Shown here piece after piece: positions 12,099-22,179 of a stretch of 60,945 bases of DNA (the stretch's first letter is position 1; each line of letters starts with the position of its first letter). The notes under the pieces were generated by a model, which did not search any database, had not been told where the DNA came from, and saw only the letters and a list, made by a program, of their open reading frames with translations. The translations under genes were made by a program, and so were the position numbers. The DNA lies in contig MLAK01000353.1 in assembly GCA_001839685.1 (NCBI GenBank), forward strand, positions 43,294 to 104,238, given 5' to 3'. The stretch is from Tritrichomonas foetus. Taxonomy: Eukaryota > Parabasalia > Tritrichomonadida > Tritrichomonadidae.

Positions 12099-12118
12099 AT
12101 TTAAGGGGCAACTGACAT
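12099..12118 (+). repeat. Left terminal inverted repeat plus TTAA
   Basis: ATTTAAGGGGCAACTGACAT is the exact reverse complement of 15385-15404. The element proper probably begins at 12105 (GGGG), with the preceding TTAA as the target site. Confidence 0.88.
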
Positions 12119-12552
12119 ATGAAGTGACCGAATGAAAAAAATGAAGTGATTGTTTCTATGTGATCTCTCAATCGTGATTTGACAGGATTTATCAGAAAAG
12201 AATTGAATGCATAAAAAATAGTTCTTTCAATTTTTTTTCTGTGTGCATTCAAATGATCATATTAATCGAAAAAAATTCTCTTTATCAGAAGATTAGTAAT
12301 GCTTTCTTTTATTCTTTAATTGGTATGCAATAATATATATATATCGAATAATGAAGACTTTTGCGCAAGAAAAAATGGTGCAATTTCATATGATTTTGTG
12401 ATCAAGTTTTGGCGATACAGTTTTAGATAAACATGCATATAGCGTGGGAATTTTAACTTATTTTAAAAGTAATAAAATCGATAAAATATTTATATATTAT
12501 AAAAAAATAGTTACTTAATTGTTTATTTTTCCCCTCCTGTTTTTATAATCTC

Positions 12553-14409
12553 TTACAGATCCTGCATAATTTGCTCATATAATAAAATTTCTGGCCGTGA
12601 TTTTTTGTCAATCTCAAAAGGACTTTTTATTTGATTGATAAATGAATCTGAAATCAAGAACCACTTATTATTTTGGCGTACTACATCGAAATAATGCCCA
12701 GAATCTGGTAAATCTCGGAAATAAACTATCGATTTCATTGAATATAATTTTTGATTTATATGAAGTGTTTCTTTGATGTGAAAAATTTGTTCATAATTCG
12801 AATCAGTTAAATGAATAATTAAGAGAATGTTGATGGACACAATTTGAGTCATCATTAAAGGAGTATTTCTACAGAACTGACAAATACTATCATTTATAGG
12901 TTCATTTTTACAACAATCTTCAATATTTTGTAATTCAGAGCATGAAATTGAGTAAAGTAGGTTATTTTCCAACACTTCATTTCGAGCGCCACATTGTGAG
13001 CATAAAATGGATTTAGCAATAAATCCAGTCATATTTGCTATCATATTATATTTTTCTTCTAAGTCGTTCAATAAAAATAGTAAAAACGCAGAGGTATCTC
13101 CTTTTTCATTGTACTTGATTGTTTGTGTAGAATTATTAATATAATAATTTATTATATAATCAATATCTCTTTTGTTAACGATGTCTTTTGTACATTTTTT
13201 CAAAAATAATAACAAATCGTCTTCTTTATTGAATAATAATAGCTTAGTTCGAAAATGCTCTGAACTCATTAATAATTGAATTCCACTGTTTATGTAACAA
13301 TTATTAGCTATATTATATAAACGAAAAATATTTCCTAGTAATGCTTGATCAAGAAATAGTTTCCCAAAGTTAAACAAATCGAAAATGGTCATAGAAAACC
13401 AATCATCTGCATTGATGTCCTTAAAAAAAGAATCTTCTTCAGGTGAATTGAAGTTGGTTTCACGAAAATCTAAATCGTTTGTTTCTTCTTCTTCTTTGAA
13501 ATCTGAATGAAGGACATCAGTTTCCCGAAATTCTATATTTATTGGAGTGAAAACTTTCTTTAATTTGTAATCACCTTCTTTCCTCCCTGATTGTCTCCTA
13601 AGATTTCTAGTTTTGTTTTTTTGTTGTATATATTTTTCTGTTTGTTGCTTTTCTTTGTTTAGGGTTTTTCGCAGTATATATTTATCGATAATTTGTTTAT
13701 TATGATCATTTAATTCTGCGATATTAAAATTGTTCATGAGCTGGTAATAAAACTTGTGCCCCTCATTCCAAAGTAAAACCGTAATTTTCATTCTGGTTGA
13801 AAAAGTCATTTTCCAAGATTTATTTTTGGGAGCCAGTTTGATTTTGAGTGAATGTAAACTTTCATTACATTGAGTATTCTTATGGGGTTCTGTTTTTTCA
13901 AAGATAATAACATTATCATCAAGAAACGTATCAAGTCTATTTTTTAAATTAATATTTTTCGCAAAAGCTGGAATTTTAAAATCAATTAAATTCTCATGCA
14001 AACATTTCTGATGGTTATTCGAAAAATGTTCTGTAATATTAAAAAATTGTTCTTTTTTTGTTATCAGAGGTAAATCTCTGTCAAGCATCAGGACTTTAAC
14101 GAATTTTAAAAAAGACTTGATTATATCTGAAAATATATTTTTATTGTCGAAATTAAATTTAAGAAAACGGTTTTTAAATTGCTTATATGCGTGATTTACA
14201 TCTATAAATTGAATAATTTTCCAGTTCAACTTAGTAAATATTCCACCTACATTGTTATCGTTATCCATTGTGATACTATCTATTTTTGATAATGAACACC
14301 ATTTAGAACTTAATTTATTTAAAATTTCTGATTCAAGTGACTGGGGAAATCCTTCGCAATTTCCAATAGACCAATGGCTTTTTAATGACACTACATAATA
14401 GTCAATTAT
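12553..14409 (-). CDS. Transposase-deubiquitinase fusion, C-terminal part (Mutator-like core + C19 peptidase)
   Basis: The frame is open into the assembly gap; its nominal start at 14391 is GTG, so the true start lies beyond the gap. Numbering from that GTG, residues 1-215 carry Mutator-like transposase signatures. These are HWSIGNCEGFPQSLE, an aspartate in SITMDNDN (D43/D45), FIDVNHAYK, a zinc-type EHFSNNHQKC, and CNESLHS...APK...R...NEG with E177 as the likely catalytic Glu. A basic linker (about 245-280) and an acidic linker (about 285-330) follow. Residues 355-600 form a USP-like C19 peptidase: Cys box NIANNCYINSGIQ with C365, GDTSAFLLFLLNDL, zinc pairs C464/C467 and C504/C507, and His box SGHYFDV with H566 followed by D582. 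The expected catalytic residues of both modules are present except the first transposase Asp, which should lie in the gap. The fusion is inferred from one continuous frame. Confidence 0.75.
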   Translation of the reverse strand: MIDYYVVSLKSHWSIGNCEGFPQSLESEILNKLSSKWCSLSKIDSITMDNDNNVGGIFTKLNWKIIQFIDVNHAYKQFKNRFLKFNFDNKNIFSDIIKSFLKFVKVLMLDRDLPLITKKEQFFNITEHFSNNHQKCLHENLIDFKIPAFAKNINLKNRLDTFLDDNVIIFEKTEPHKNTQCNESLHSLKIKLAPKNKSWKMTFSTRMKITVLLWNEGHKFYYQLMNNFNIAELNDHNKQIIDKYILRKTLNKEKQQTEKYIQQKNKTRNLRRQSGRKEGDYKLKKVFTPINIEFRETDVLHSDFKEEEETNDLDFRETNFNSPEEDSFFKDINADDWFSMTIFDLFNFGKLFLDQALLGNIFRLYNIANNCYINSGIQLLMSSEHFRTKLLLFNKEDDLLLFLKKCTKDIVNKRDIDYIINYYINNSTQTIKYNEKGDTSAFLLFLLNDLEEKYNMIANMTGFIAKSILCSQCGARNEVLENNLLYSISCSELQNIEDCCKNEPINDSICQFCRNTPLMMTQIVSINILLIIHLTDSNYEQIFHIKETLHINQKLYSMKSIVYFRDLPDSGHYFDVVRQNNKWFLISDSFINQIKSPFEIDKKSRPEILLYEQIMQDL

Positions 14410-14571
14410 NNNNNNNNNNNNNNNNNNNNNNNNNNNNNNNNNNNNNNNNNNNNNNNNNNNNNNNNNNNNNNNNNNNNNNNNNNNNNNNNNNNNNNNNNNN
14501 NNNNNNNNNNNNNNNNNNNNNNNNNNNNNNNNNNNNNNNNNNNNNNNNNNNNNNNNNNNNNNNNNNNNNNN
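14410..14571. other. Assembly gap (162 N)
   Basis: This is a run of undetermined bases inside the fusion gene. The frames on the two sides do not agree modulo 3 across 162 bases, so either the gap length is an estimate or a frameshift is hidden in it. A T homopolymer borders the gap on the right. Confidence 0.98.
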
Positions 14572-15160
14572 TTTTTTTTTCGGATTTGGCTTTTATTTCA
14601 CTGAATTTATTAGATAATTCGCAAAAAGAACTATTTAATTCGGTTATTTTTTGTTTTAACTGAGTGTTTTCATATGTCAATGACGAGATCTTTTGTTTCA
14701 AACGGTTATGTTCCTTTTTTAATAACTCATTTTCAATTCTGCATTGAAATTGATCAAAATTTGGGTTGCTTTGGAGCAAACTGATAATTTCCGTTTTATT
14801 CATTGAATCAATATAGTTTTGAACATCTATATATTCACTAATTGCCGGTACATTAATTATCTCTGTATGAGAAAACGACAATAAGTGAAATTTATTATTG
14901 CATTCATGAAAAGTTTGTTTCTCCGGGAAATTTGGAGCTTTTGAATCTACATAATTCTTTGTTTGAATCAGATGACAGTTTTTGTGAAAAAACAAGCGCA
15001 TTTGATTGATATTATAGGTTGTAATAGGAATATTGCAGATTTTCAAAGCCTGCTCAATTGCAGTTCTTCGCATTTTGCTTCCCTGTAGTGAATGGTGATA
15101 GCAAAATATATAGGGATAGAAAAAAGTTAGTTTATTCGCTGGAACAAACACTTTATCCAT
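14572..15160 (-). CDS. Transposase-deubiquitinase fusion, N-terminal coiled-coil part
   Basis: The ATG is at 15160 and the frame stays open through 196 codons into the assembly gap. The likely reading is that this is the start of the same protein as 12553-14409. The first ~50 residues contain SKMRRTAIEQALKICNIPI, reminiscent of the helical N-terminal region preceding the catalytic core in Mutator-like proteins; that resemblance is weak. Residues about 135-196 form a strong coiled coil with leucine/isoleucine heptads (RLKQKISSL, NTQLKQKITEL) ending in a Lys-rich run at the gap. About 225 bp separates the start codon from the right terminal repeat, leaving room for a promoter inside the element. 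It could instead be a separate small gene if the gap hides a stop. Confidence 0.65.
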
Positions 15161-15257
15161 TTTGAAAATGGCGGATTTTTAGTAAAAAAATTGAATAATA
15201 TAATTTCAGGGATTATTGAAAATATTTCAATGAAAAAGTTGATAAAATTGTGAAAGA

Positions 15258-15336
15258 AACTTTTTCAATAATTCTAGTAACATAACTTTTTAAGTGACGA
15301 ATAACTTTTTCAATAATTCTAGTAACATAACTTTTT
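15258..15336. repeat. Subterminal 34-bp direct repeat inside the transposon
   Basis: A 34-bp sequence starting AACTTTTTCAATAATTC occurs at 15258-15291 and again at 15303-15336, 45 bp apart. It lies between the gene start and the right terminal repeat. Subterminal repeats of this kind are often transposase-binding sites; that role is inferred. I see no matching copy at the left end. Confidence 0.85.
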
Positions 15337-15384
15337 CTAAATCATTCATAGAGCTGCTTCAAAATTTTGATATAGCTCGATGTG

Positions 15385-15404
15385 ATGTCAGTTGCCCCTT
15401 AAAT
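15385..15404 (-). repeat. Right terminal inverted repeat plus TTAA
   Basis: This is the exact reverse complement of 12099-12118. Read on the plus strand it ends in GCCCC followed by TTAA. Confidence 0.88.
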
Positions 15405-18400
15405 GCATCAATGAAAATCTAATGATACATTTTGTTGGACTAATGTTAATTAAAACTTCCAAAATCGTGATAGTCCAATAAATAATATTATTTTCATATA
15501 AATTTTATCAAGACTGGTATATAATGTTTCCTTGAACATCGAAAAAAACGATGAAAATTCATTTAAAAACCTATTGTGCCAATATCTTATCAGAAAATTA
15601 GAATCCCATTTTACCAAGAATAATATAATCATCAAATAATAATATAATAATTATACAAAACATAAAATAGTAAATTATAATTTACACCATGGAAAAAAAT
15701 CGAAATTAGACTTTTCTTTCCTGTATTCAATAATTGAAGCAACTTGATCGAAAATGATTGAAATTATTTTTCTTTTTTCGGCGATATCTCCATATTTTTC
15801 CTTATAAAATTCTCTTATCATTCAGGAAAGTTTTAGATATTTCCTTTTTTTAATAATATAAAAGTTTGAAATTTTCATAGAGATTACGTACGTTCTGGTT
15901 GAACAAAAGACTGAAATTCATGCATATTGTCTCCTTTCAAAGACTTTTACTTTTTGTGAATCTCGGCAAAAACACTATTACTGAGAATAGGCAACAAGCT
16001 TTTAATCTCATCAGAGATCTTCTGAATCTTGGACCAAATTCACATACTATATTTAATAACTTTTCAATTCATCATTTATGCCATTAAAATCAAAAAGAAA
16101 AAAAAAGAAAATGTTCTTTGATAGAGAATCCTTCACTTAAAGCATATCATTTCTATTTCTAGGATTCATTTAGATTCATTTTGATTAGACATTTTTTGCT
16201 AAGCTCACTGAAATTGGTGAATCCTAGAAATAAGTTCCGACCAACAAATGATTCGTCCAAGAATTGCTTTCATGATATTATCTGGCAGCTTTAAATCTCA
16301 ATCAATACATTAATATTTTTAATTCATCATATTTTTGGGTTTCAATAAAAGTCAAATGAATTTAACAATAACTTTACAATCATTACATTAAGAAACATGA
16401 ATCATGCGACCCTTTGGACCACAAAAATGGCCCAAACCACAACAAAGGAAAAAATTTTTGGTTCAAAATTATTCAATTTTTGAAAAGCTCACGAATTTTT
16501 ACTTCTTGGAAACACAAAAACACACATACACGAAAAATAATAATGATTGAATAAAGATTACTGGGGCATGCTATTTTCAGCAATAATAAGTTAAATCTGT
16601 AATCGACAGAAGAAATGCCACTCTATCGAAATTAAATATGCTTTTTCCTTTAATACGATAAACTGTGTTGTTCAATCTTTCATTCAATTACATACACCAT
16701 TTGGTCCAGTTAGTTGTTCAAATAGATTTGTTCTAGTTATTGGTCTTTCGAATAAATACCCAAAAAGATATGGCCTATGGAAATTACATAGGTCTAGCTA
16801 CATGACCAAAAAAGTCATGGATGAAAATGAAGGAATATATTGATAATGGATTATGAACTCATGAATGTAAATGATTTATATTTCTATATCAATTATATTT
16901 TCACCATAATTATGAAGTTATTTTATTCATTGACTTCAGGATACATTTTAATAATTATTATTTTCCTTATTTCAACTTTCTAAAATTCATAAGTTCAACA
17001 AAAAATGTTTGTTCAAAAATGAATCAATGTAAAATATTTGACTGGATTTTTTTAGCTTTGATGTGATTTGGTTGATTCCAGTGGCATCAATAATGATACA
17101 TACCATTCTCGATGTTGTTATATAGGTCAATTGAATTCGGATTGAATATATTTTCGAAATACTCCATCAAAAAATGGAAATAATTTGTTTTTCTAATAAA
17201 ATATTGAATTCACACTTGTATTTCTAGACTTCAGTAGCTGCGCTTATCGATTGTGGAAATTATGATTTGCATTTAATAATAGTCAGAGATAATTCGCCTT
17301 TCACTAAAATTTCCTGAATTGTTTTTGAATCATCCAACCCACACCAAAAGTCATGAAAGAATCCTAAAGATTAGAATTTTGAAGACCCAAGATTATCCAA
17401 TTTGGAATAGCACAGATAGTCAACACATTTTTTCAATACTGTGAGAGTTTCTCCAAAGAGATTCACATGTTTGTGGTTTTCACACTTGCGACAAGAAGCA
17501 AACTAAATAAATTCAAAAAGTAGAGTTGATCGATGACGAGTTGAGTCTTCACTAGGTAAAATTCATCACATGTTAATGATAGAAGAAGGTGAATTATTTT
17601 ATTGTGATTTCATCATATAGAGAATTGTCTTTATTCAACTCACAAAGGCACAACATATTTTAAATTACATTTTCTTTTCACTATATTCCAATTTTATTCG
17701 TTGATCATGATTAAGCTATTGACTTTACCACAATTTTTTTGATGTTATGGAATCGAATTTTCTCTTGTTATGTTTTGTGTGTATTGGAGATATGTCAGTA
17801 ATGTGCTATTTTTAGATAGAAATGTGATTCAATCTGAAAAAAATTGAGCTTCTGTTGAATAACCAAAAACTTCGATGATTAAAAATGCATTCTAAAAAAA
17901 ACATTCCAAAAATTTGTTTATGGCTCTAAAAAGAATCAAATGATTTTACAAAAGCGTGAATTTGTCAAAACAAACTATTTGTTCGATATTTGACCATAAA
18001 ATCATATCGCCAAAAATAAATTACTTAAAAAGTCACAAAATGGAGTCACCTAAACACAAAGTGAATTTTAAATGCAAATGCAAAGAAGATTCCTTATAAT
18101 GCGAGTTTAATAAAATCAATAAAATAATTATCAAAAAACTGCAAAGATCATTCGAATAATGAAAAGTTCTTTATAAGAGATAGAGAAATAATTAAATTAT
18201 CGCAGATTAATTCCAAAAAAAGTGAATTAAATATCTGAATATAAAAAAATTGATTCGAAAAGATAGTCATTATGAACTGTTAATATACAAATATGTATTT
18301 GCTAATTTACTGTATGTTTTCATGAGATAAAGAAAGATTAGGTGGAGATTTTCATAGTTTGTAAATCCGATTTTTTTCGAAGTTTGAATATAAACTTTTT

Positions 18401-19356
18401 AAATGAAAATGTTGAAATTTGAATTTAAATACAATTTTGATTATCATAACTGAAATATTGATAAAAGAAACAATTTCTGAGGGATCATGATTGGCATTGG
18501 AGAGAAATACAATAAATTGATGATTCGAATTGCTAAAAGAGCTTTCAGATACTTATCATGTTTACACAAATTCTTGACATTCCTCTCAATTCTAAATTCT
18601 ATTGTAAAATTTATTTAAAATGTTCTATGTTTTTGAATAGATCATGCAATATTTTATTCTCAAATACTGACGATTCGAAATAATAGTCAGAATTCACAAA
18701 TTGTCTACACAAACCTATGAAAAAATACTTTTAATAGAAATCAAAATTTTCTCAATCATATTTGAAAAGGATCGTACTCAAATAAAATATTAGAAAAGTC
18801 ATTTACTTCTCAAAATTTATTCATATGTTTCAGATTCAATATATTTACACTATATTTTAATTTATTTTCCATAAATTATTCTCTTTTTTTCATCAGAATA
18901 GAAAATATCATTACTGATGACATCTCAAGTCAAGTCTATCAAAAAATAAACTAATCAAAAAATAACTTTCAATTCATTTTCAAAACTTTGAAACTCCAAA
19001 TAACAATCGATATTTTCTTAGGAACTAGGATTGAAGGAACCTCGACGCCCAATCATGTATTCATTAAATTTTGACTCAGAACATCCATTAAGCTTTTTTT
19101 ATTCAAGTTTCAGACGATTATACTGATTTGGTTCATAGAAAAATTTGAAATCACAAAAAAATTAAATATTATTTTGTGAGTTGAAATAATTCAAAATATA
19201 AAAAAGTTGATAATCGCATTGAAAAATGTATCAATGATTTCAATAGGCCATATTTAGCCCTATTCAATTTCTCACAAAACCATTCAATCTGTCCCAAAAA
19301 AAAAAATCAATGAAATTTCAATTCCAAATTGAGGGGTTTGTTTTAAAAACAGCGGT
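15405..19356. other. Long AT-rich spacer, one possible coding relic
   Basis: These 3.95 kb have no supported gene. On the minus strand, 17240-17510 reads as two consecutive open segments (about 45 and 37 codons) separated by one stop. They include ASCRKCENHKHV and DFWCGLDDSK. This is unusually open for DNA this AT-rich but has no recognisable homologue. The remainder shows only AT-rich spacer. Confidence 0.4.
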
Positions 19357-20493
19357 ATGATTCAGCAGTCACAGCTTCCTAAACGAAAATTCACTAAGGA
19401 GGAAGACGACCTGATCAACCGCATGGTCAGCGAGCACGGAGAACACTTTTGGAAAGAAATTTCGAAATTACTCACATCTCGGACGCCTCGCCAATGCCGG
19501 GAGCGCTGGAAGCACTACCTGTCGCCGGGCATCGACAACTCGCCCTGGACGCCCGAGGAAGACGAGATCCTCGAGCACAGGTACCTCATCCTCGGCCCCA
19601 AATGGAGCCTCATTCGCGAATCCCTCCCCGGACGAACAGACGTGAATATAAAAAACCGGTATGCGTTACTTTGTCGGAAAGTGCAAAAGGATGCACTCAA
19701 AAAGAACAAAACCCAGCCGCAAAAAAGCCACGTAATTTTCGGTAAAAATTCAAACGCCAGCATGAATCCAAATATAAGTCCAAACATCGTGCAGGAACGC
19801 CAAAATGTAGCCCAGAATCTACCACAAAGTTTTGGACAATGCGTGGGCCAAAATTTACAACAAAATATACAAATAAATGGTTTTGCAGCAAATTCAAATT
19901 ATATCAATTCTTCAACAGCTGCTCAAAATTCGCCCGCATTTCATGTAGTTCAACAGCCGTTGAAGCAAAGCGGAAAGCAACAAAAACAGAAACATCAAAC
20001 TGAAGGAAATTCATTGAATTTCCAAAAAACTGAAAAATTGAGAGGAAAAACGAAAAGTGCGAAAAAATTGAATTATGGCGTGAAAAATAGCCAAAAAGGC
20101 TTTACAATAGGAAACATAAATGTAAAAGGAATGAGTTTAAATGAATGTTTCCAACAAAATGAATTTCATGGAATTACAGCTTTGATTTCAAATATTTCTC
20201 AGGGAAGCGTTCAAGATGAAATCCAAGGGGGTTTAAATAATTTGAGAGCGAATGGAAATAATTCTGAGTGCAATTGTAATGGAAATAAAGAGGAAATAAT
20301 AATGGAAAATAAAAACGTCGATATTGGCAAAAATAATACAGGGAATAGTGTTAACAACAACAATATTTGCAAGAGTAGTGGTTATAACAATAAAATCGAC
20401 ATGAAAATGGACGACAATATTTTTAAGAATTACAATGTGACATTTGAAGATGACGACAATATTTACACATTGGATATTGATACATTCATGTGA
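19357..20493 (+). CDS. Myb-like DNA-binding protein with GC-rich Myb domain
   Basis: A 378-aa two-repeat Myb protein with ATG at 19357 and a TGA stop. Repeat 1 spans residues 11-55 (KFTKEEDDLI, FWKEISKLL, PRQCRERWKHYL). Repeat 2 spans 63-106 (PWTPEEDEIL, GPKWSLI, DVNIKNRYALL). A Lys/Gln-rich segment follows, then a long Asn/Gln-rich region and an acidic C-terminus (EDDDNIYTLDIDTF) that could act in activation. The Myb-coding DNA around 19490-19640 is strikingly G+C-rich with C/G-ending codons, while the second half reverts to AT-rich codons. This contrast may reflect codon selection in the DNA-binding domain, gene conversion among Myb paralogues, or transfer. Probably nuclear; targets unknown. 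Confidence 0.9.
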   Translation: MIQQSQLPKRKFTKEEDDLINRMVSEHGEHFWKEISKLLTSRTPRQCRERWKHYLSPGIDNSPWTPEEDEILEHRYLILGPKWSLIRESLPGRTDVNIKNRYALLCRKVQKDALKKNKTQPQKSHVIFGKNSNASMNPNISPNIVQERQNVAQNLPQSFGQCVGQNLQQNIQINGFAANSNYINSSTAAQNSPAFHVVQQPLKQSGKQQKQKHQTEGNSLNFQKTEKLRGKTKSAKKLNYGVKNSQKGFTIGNINVKGMSLNECFQQNEFHGITALISNISQGSVQDEIQGGLNNLRANGNNSECNCNGNKEEIIMENKNVDIGKNNTGNSVNNNNICKSSGYNNKIDMKMDDNIFKNYNVTFEDDDNIYTLDIDTFM

Positions 20494-22179
20494 ATTTATT
20501 TTATTATTTATTTATTTTTATAAAATATTTTTTGATAATTTCCTCATCGCTATTTCCTCTTTATGTTGCAACAAAATAATTGTATGGCTAATTGCTTAGA
20601 TATTTTACTGATTTAATACTGGATTTTTGTGATTAATTTGAATCAAATATTAAATAGAAAAGACAACCAAAAATTCTGAATTCATAATATAATGACTTTA
20701 TAAAGAGTTAAGCAATTTCCAAGATTTCGATCAGGAACAATTGAGAATCCGTTTATATTTTCATGTAAAATGAAAACGGAAAATGACCGTTCACATGATT
20801 CAATTTATTGAAAACACACAAAATAACTTTAAATAAAATGATTTGATGAAAGAATTTTCGAAATTTGAGATAAAAAAATATTTTTGAATATTTGATAAGA
20901 GAATATTCAAAATGGAAGAGAAGAAAATGATGGAATCATTTAACTAAAAGTATTTTCTTCAACATTTTGTAGGCGTTGCTAAAAAAAATAATGGAATTAT
21001 TGGAAAAATTTTGATAAATCTGAAAAATCGTCAAAATTCTGATTTTTTGTTCAATTCTTAAAATAAATCAATTTTATGTTACTTTAATGAATAATCTTTA
21101 AGTTTTTGTGTTGATTTGCCGATTTTAATTACATCAAATTTAATTCAGAACTGGCTTATTGAATTCGAGAAACGATTAGAATAATTAATTACTTTATGTC
21201 TCTGCTTGATGATAATTCCATTTTCTTTGGAAATTCTGCATATTTTTGAATTGATTTGATTTTCACCATTTTTCATTAAAAACACTTTAATAATTGATTA
21301 ACCATTTCAAATCCATTTTGTCCAAATTAGAAGTCGTTTGAAAAAGTATTCAAATCCCTTTGTTTTCCGATATTCCGATAATTAAGAAGTTTTCTATGTA
21401 GATTCATAAGCAGGCCAATTTATTTGATTAACCTGAAACTATCCTTGGGGCAAATCTTGAATAAGAAAGCAAAGAACGAATAACAAAAAATTTACCTTTC
21501 TGAGCCTTGAGATAGTTTGATTTTTTGAATGCATCATATAACTTTTAGAAACTTGACTTGTACAATCAAAATGCATTCAATAAATAATTCGGGATTTCCC
21601 TTTCCTGGATCTTATCTCTTGCTGAAGATTTTTGCGATATTTTAGTATGGATTATACTAATAATGATGATGGCCATAAAAGTGGATTTTCAACAATTTTA
21701 TTTAATGGAGTTCGCCGAAAAAAGAGAATCTTTATCGACAGGATTCTTTTGCATGACCAAATAACTTAAGAATTATTGACTGTTTGATCTCACATTTTGG
21801 GATTTGACTTATAACTCTGCATAGTTTTTTCATAATCTGGCTATAATAAGCATCGCTGCTATGATCAAGAGATTAGTTTTTGGACAAAATCATGGTCATA
21901 AACGAAATTTAATGTGAAAAGATAAATTCATGAAATGTGATATGAAGAAATTTTTTCCCCTTTATTTTCCCTGATTTATTCTCCCGCTATTGTTACTGCG
22001 AACTTATGCCTGAATTCACTTGAAATGAGTCACAACATGCCTATTATAAAAGAGTTATGTTATAAAAGAGTTATGTTATAAAAGAATTATGTGATAAAAG
22101 AGCTATGTGATAAGAGAGTTATCAAATCTATTATTGTTACAATTACTATTGTTTATTTACATTTTTAGAAATAGTGAAT
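20494..22179. other. Intergenic spacer between convergent genes
   Basis: This region lies between the 3' ends of the Myb gene (plus) and the phosphatase gene (minus). Apart from the 16-bp tandem array at 22044-22122 I see only AT-rich DNA. Confidence 0.6.
22044..22122. repeat. 16-bp tandem repeat, 5 copies
   Basis: Five head-to-tail units of TTATAAAAGAGTTATG (22044, 22060, 22076, 22092, 22108) diverge gradually from left to right, and the last unit is one base short. The array begins 58 bp beyond the phosphatase stop codon, so it would lie in or near its 3' flank. Confidence 0.9.

Larger units (their letters stand above)
12105..15398. mobile_element. TTAA-flanked DNA transposon carrying a MULE-like/USP fusion gene
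   Basis: A 3.3-kb unit is bounded by inverted repeats: GGGGCAACTGACAT at 12105-12118 and its exact reverse complement at 15385-15398. TTAA stands immediately outside each end (12101-12104 and 15399-15402), as for a TTAA target duplication. Because TTAA is itself palindromic, a TA duplication with the repeats starting at AGGGG fits equally well. The identity of the ends runs out to 20 bp each (12099-12118, 15385-15404). Inside lies a single minus-strand reading region, split by an assembly gap, that encodes a coiled coil, a Mutator-like DDE core and a C19-type peptidase. TTAA targeting with GG-starting ends resembles piggyBac, but the encoded core does not look like piggyBac transposase. Confidence 0.82.

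Noticed and set aside
14389..14391. Independent peptidase gene starting at 14391
   Set aside because: The codon is GTG and the frame is open back into the gap, with upstream residues (IIDYYVVS) that fit the transposase fold, so it is treated as part of a longer protein.
12105..15398. Calling the element piggyBac because of TTAA and G-rich ends
   Set aside because: The encoded protein shows Mutator-like motifs and no piggyBac-type catalytic context; TTAA could also be a TA duplication within TAA-containing ends.
22044..22122. CRISPR-like array
   Set aside because: The units are directly adjacent without spacers; it is a simple tandem repeat.
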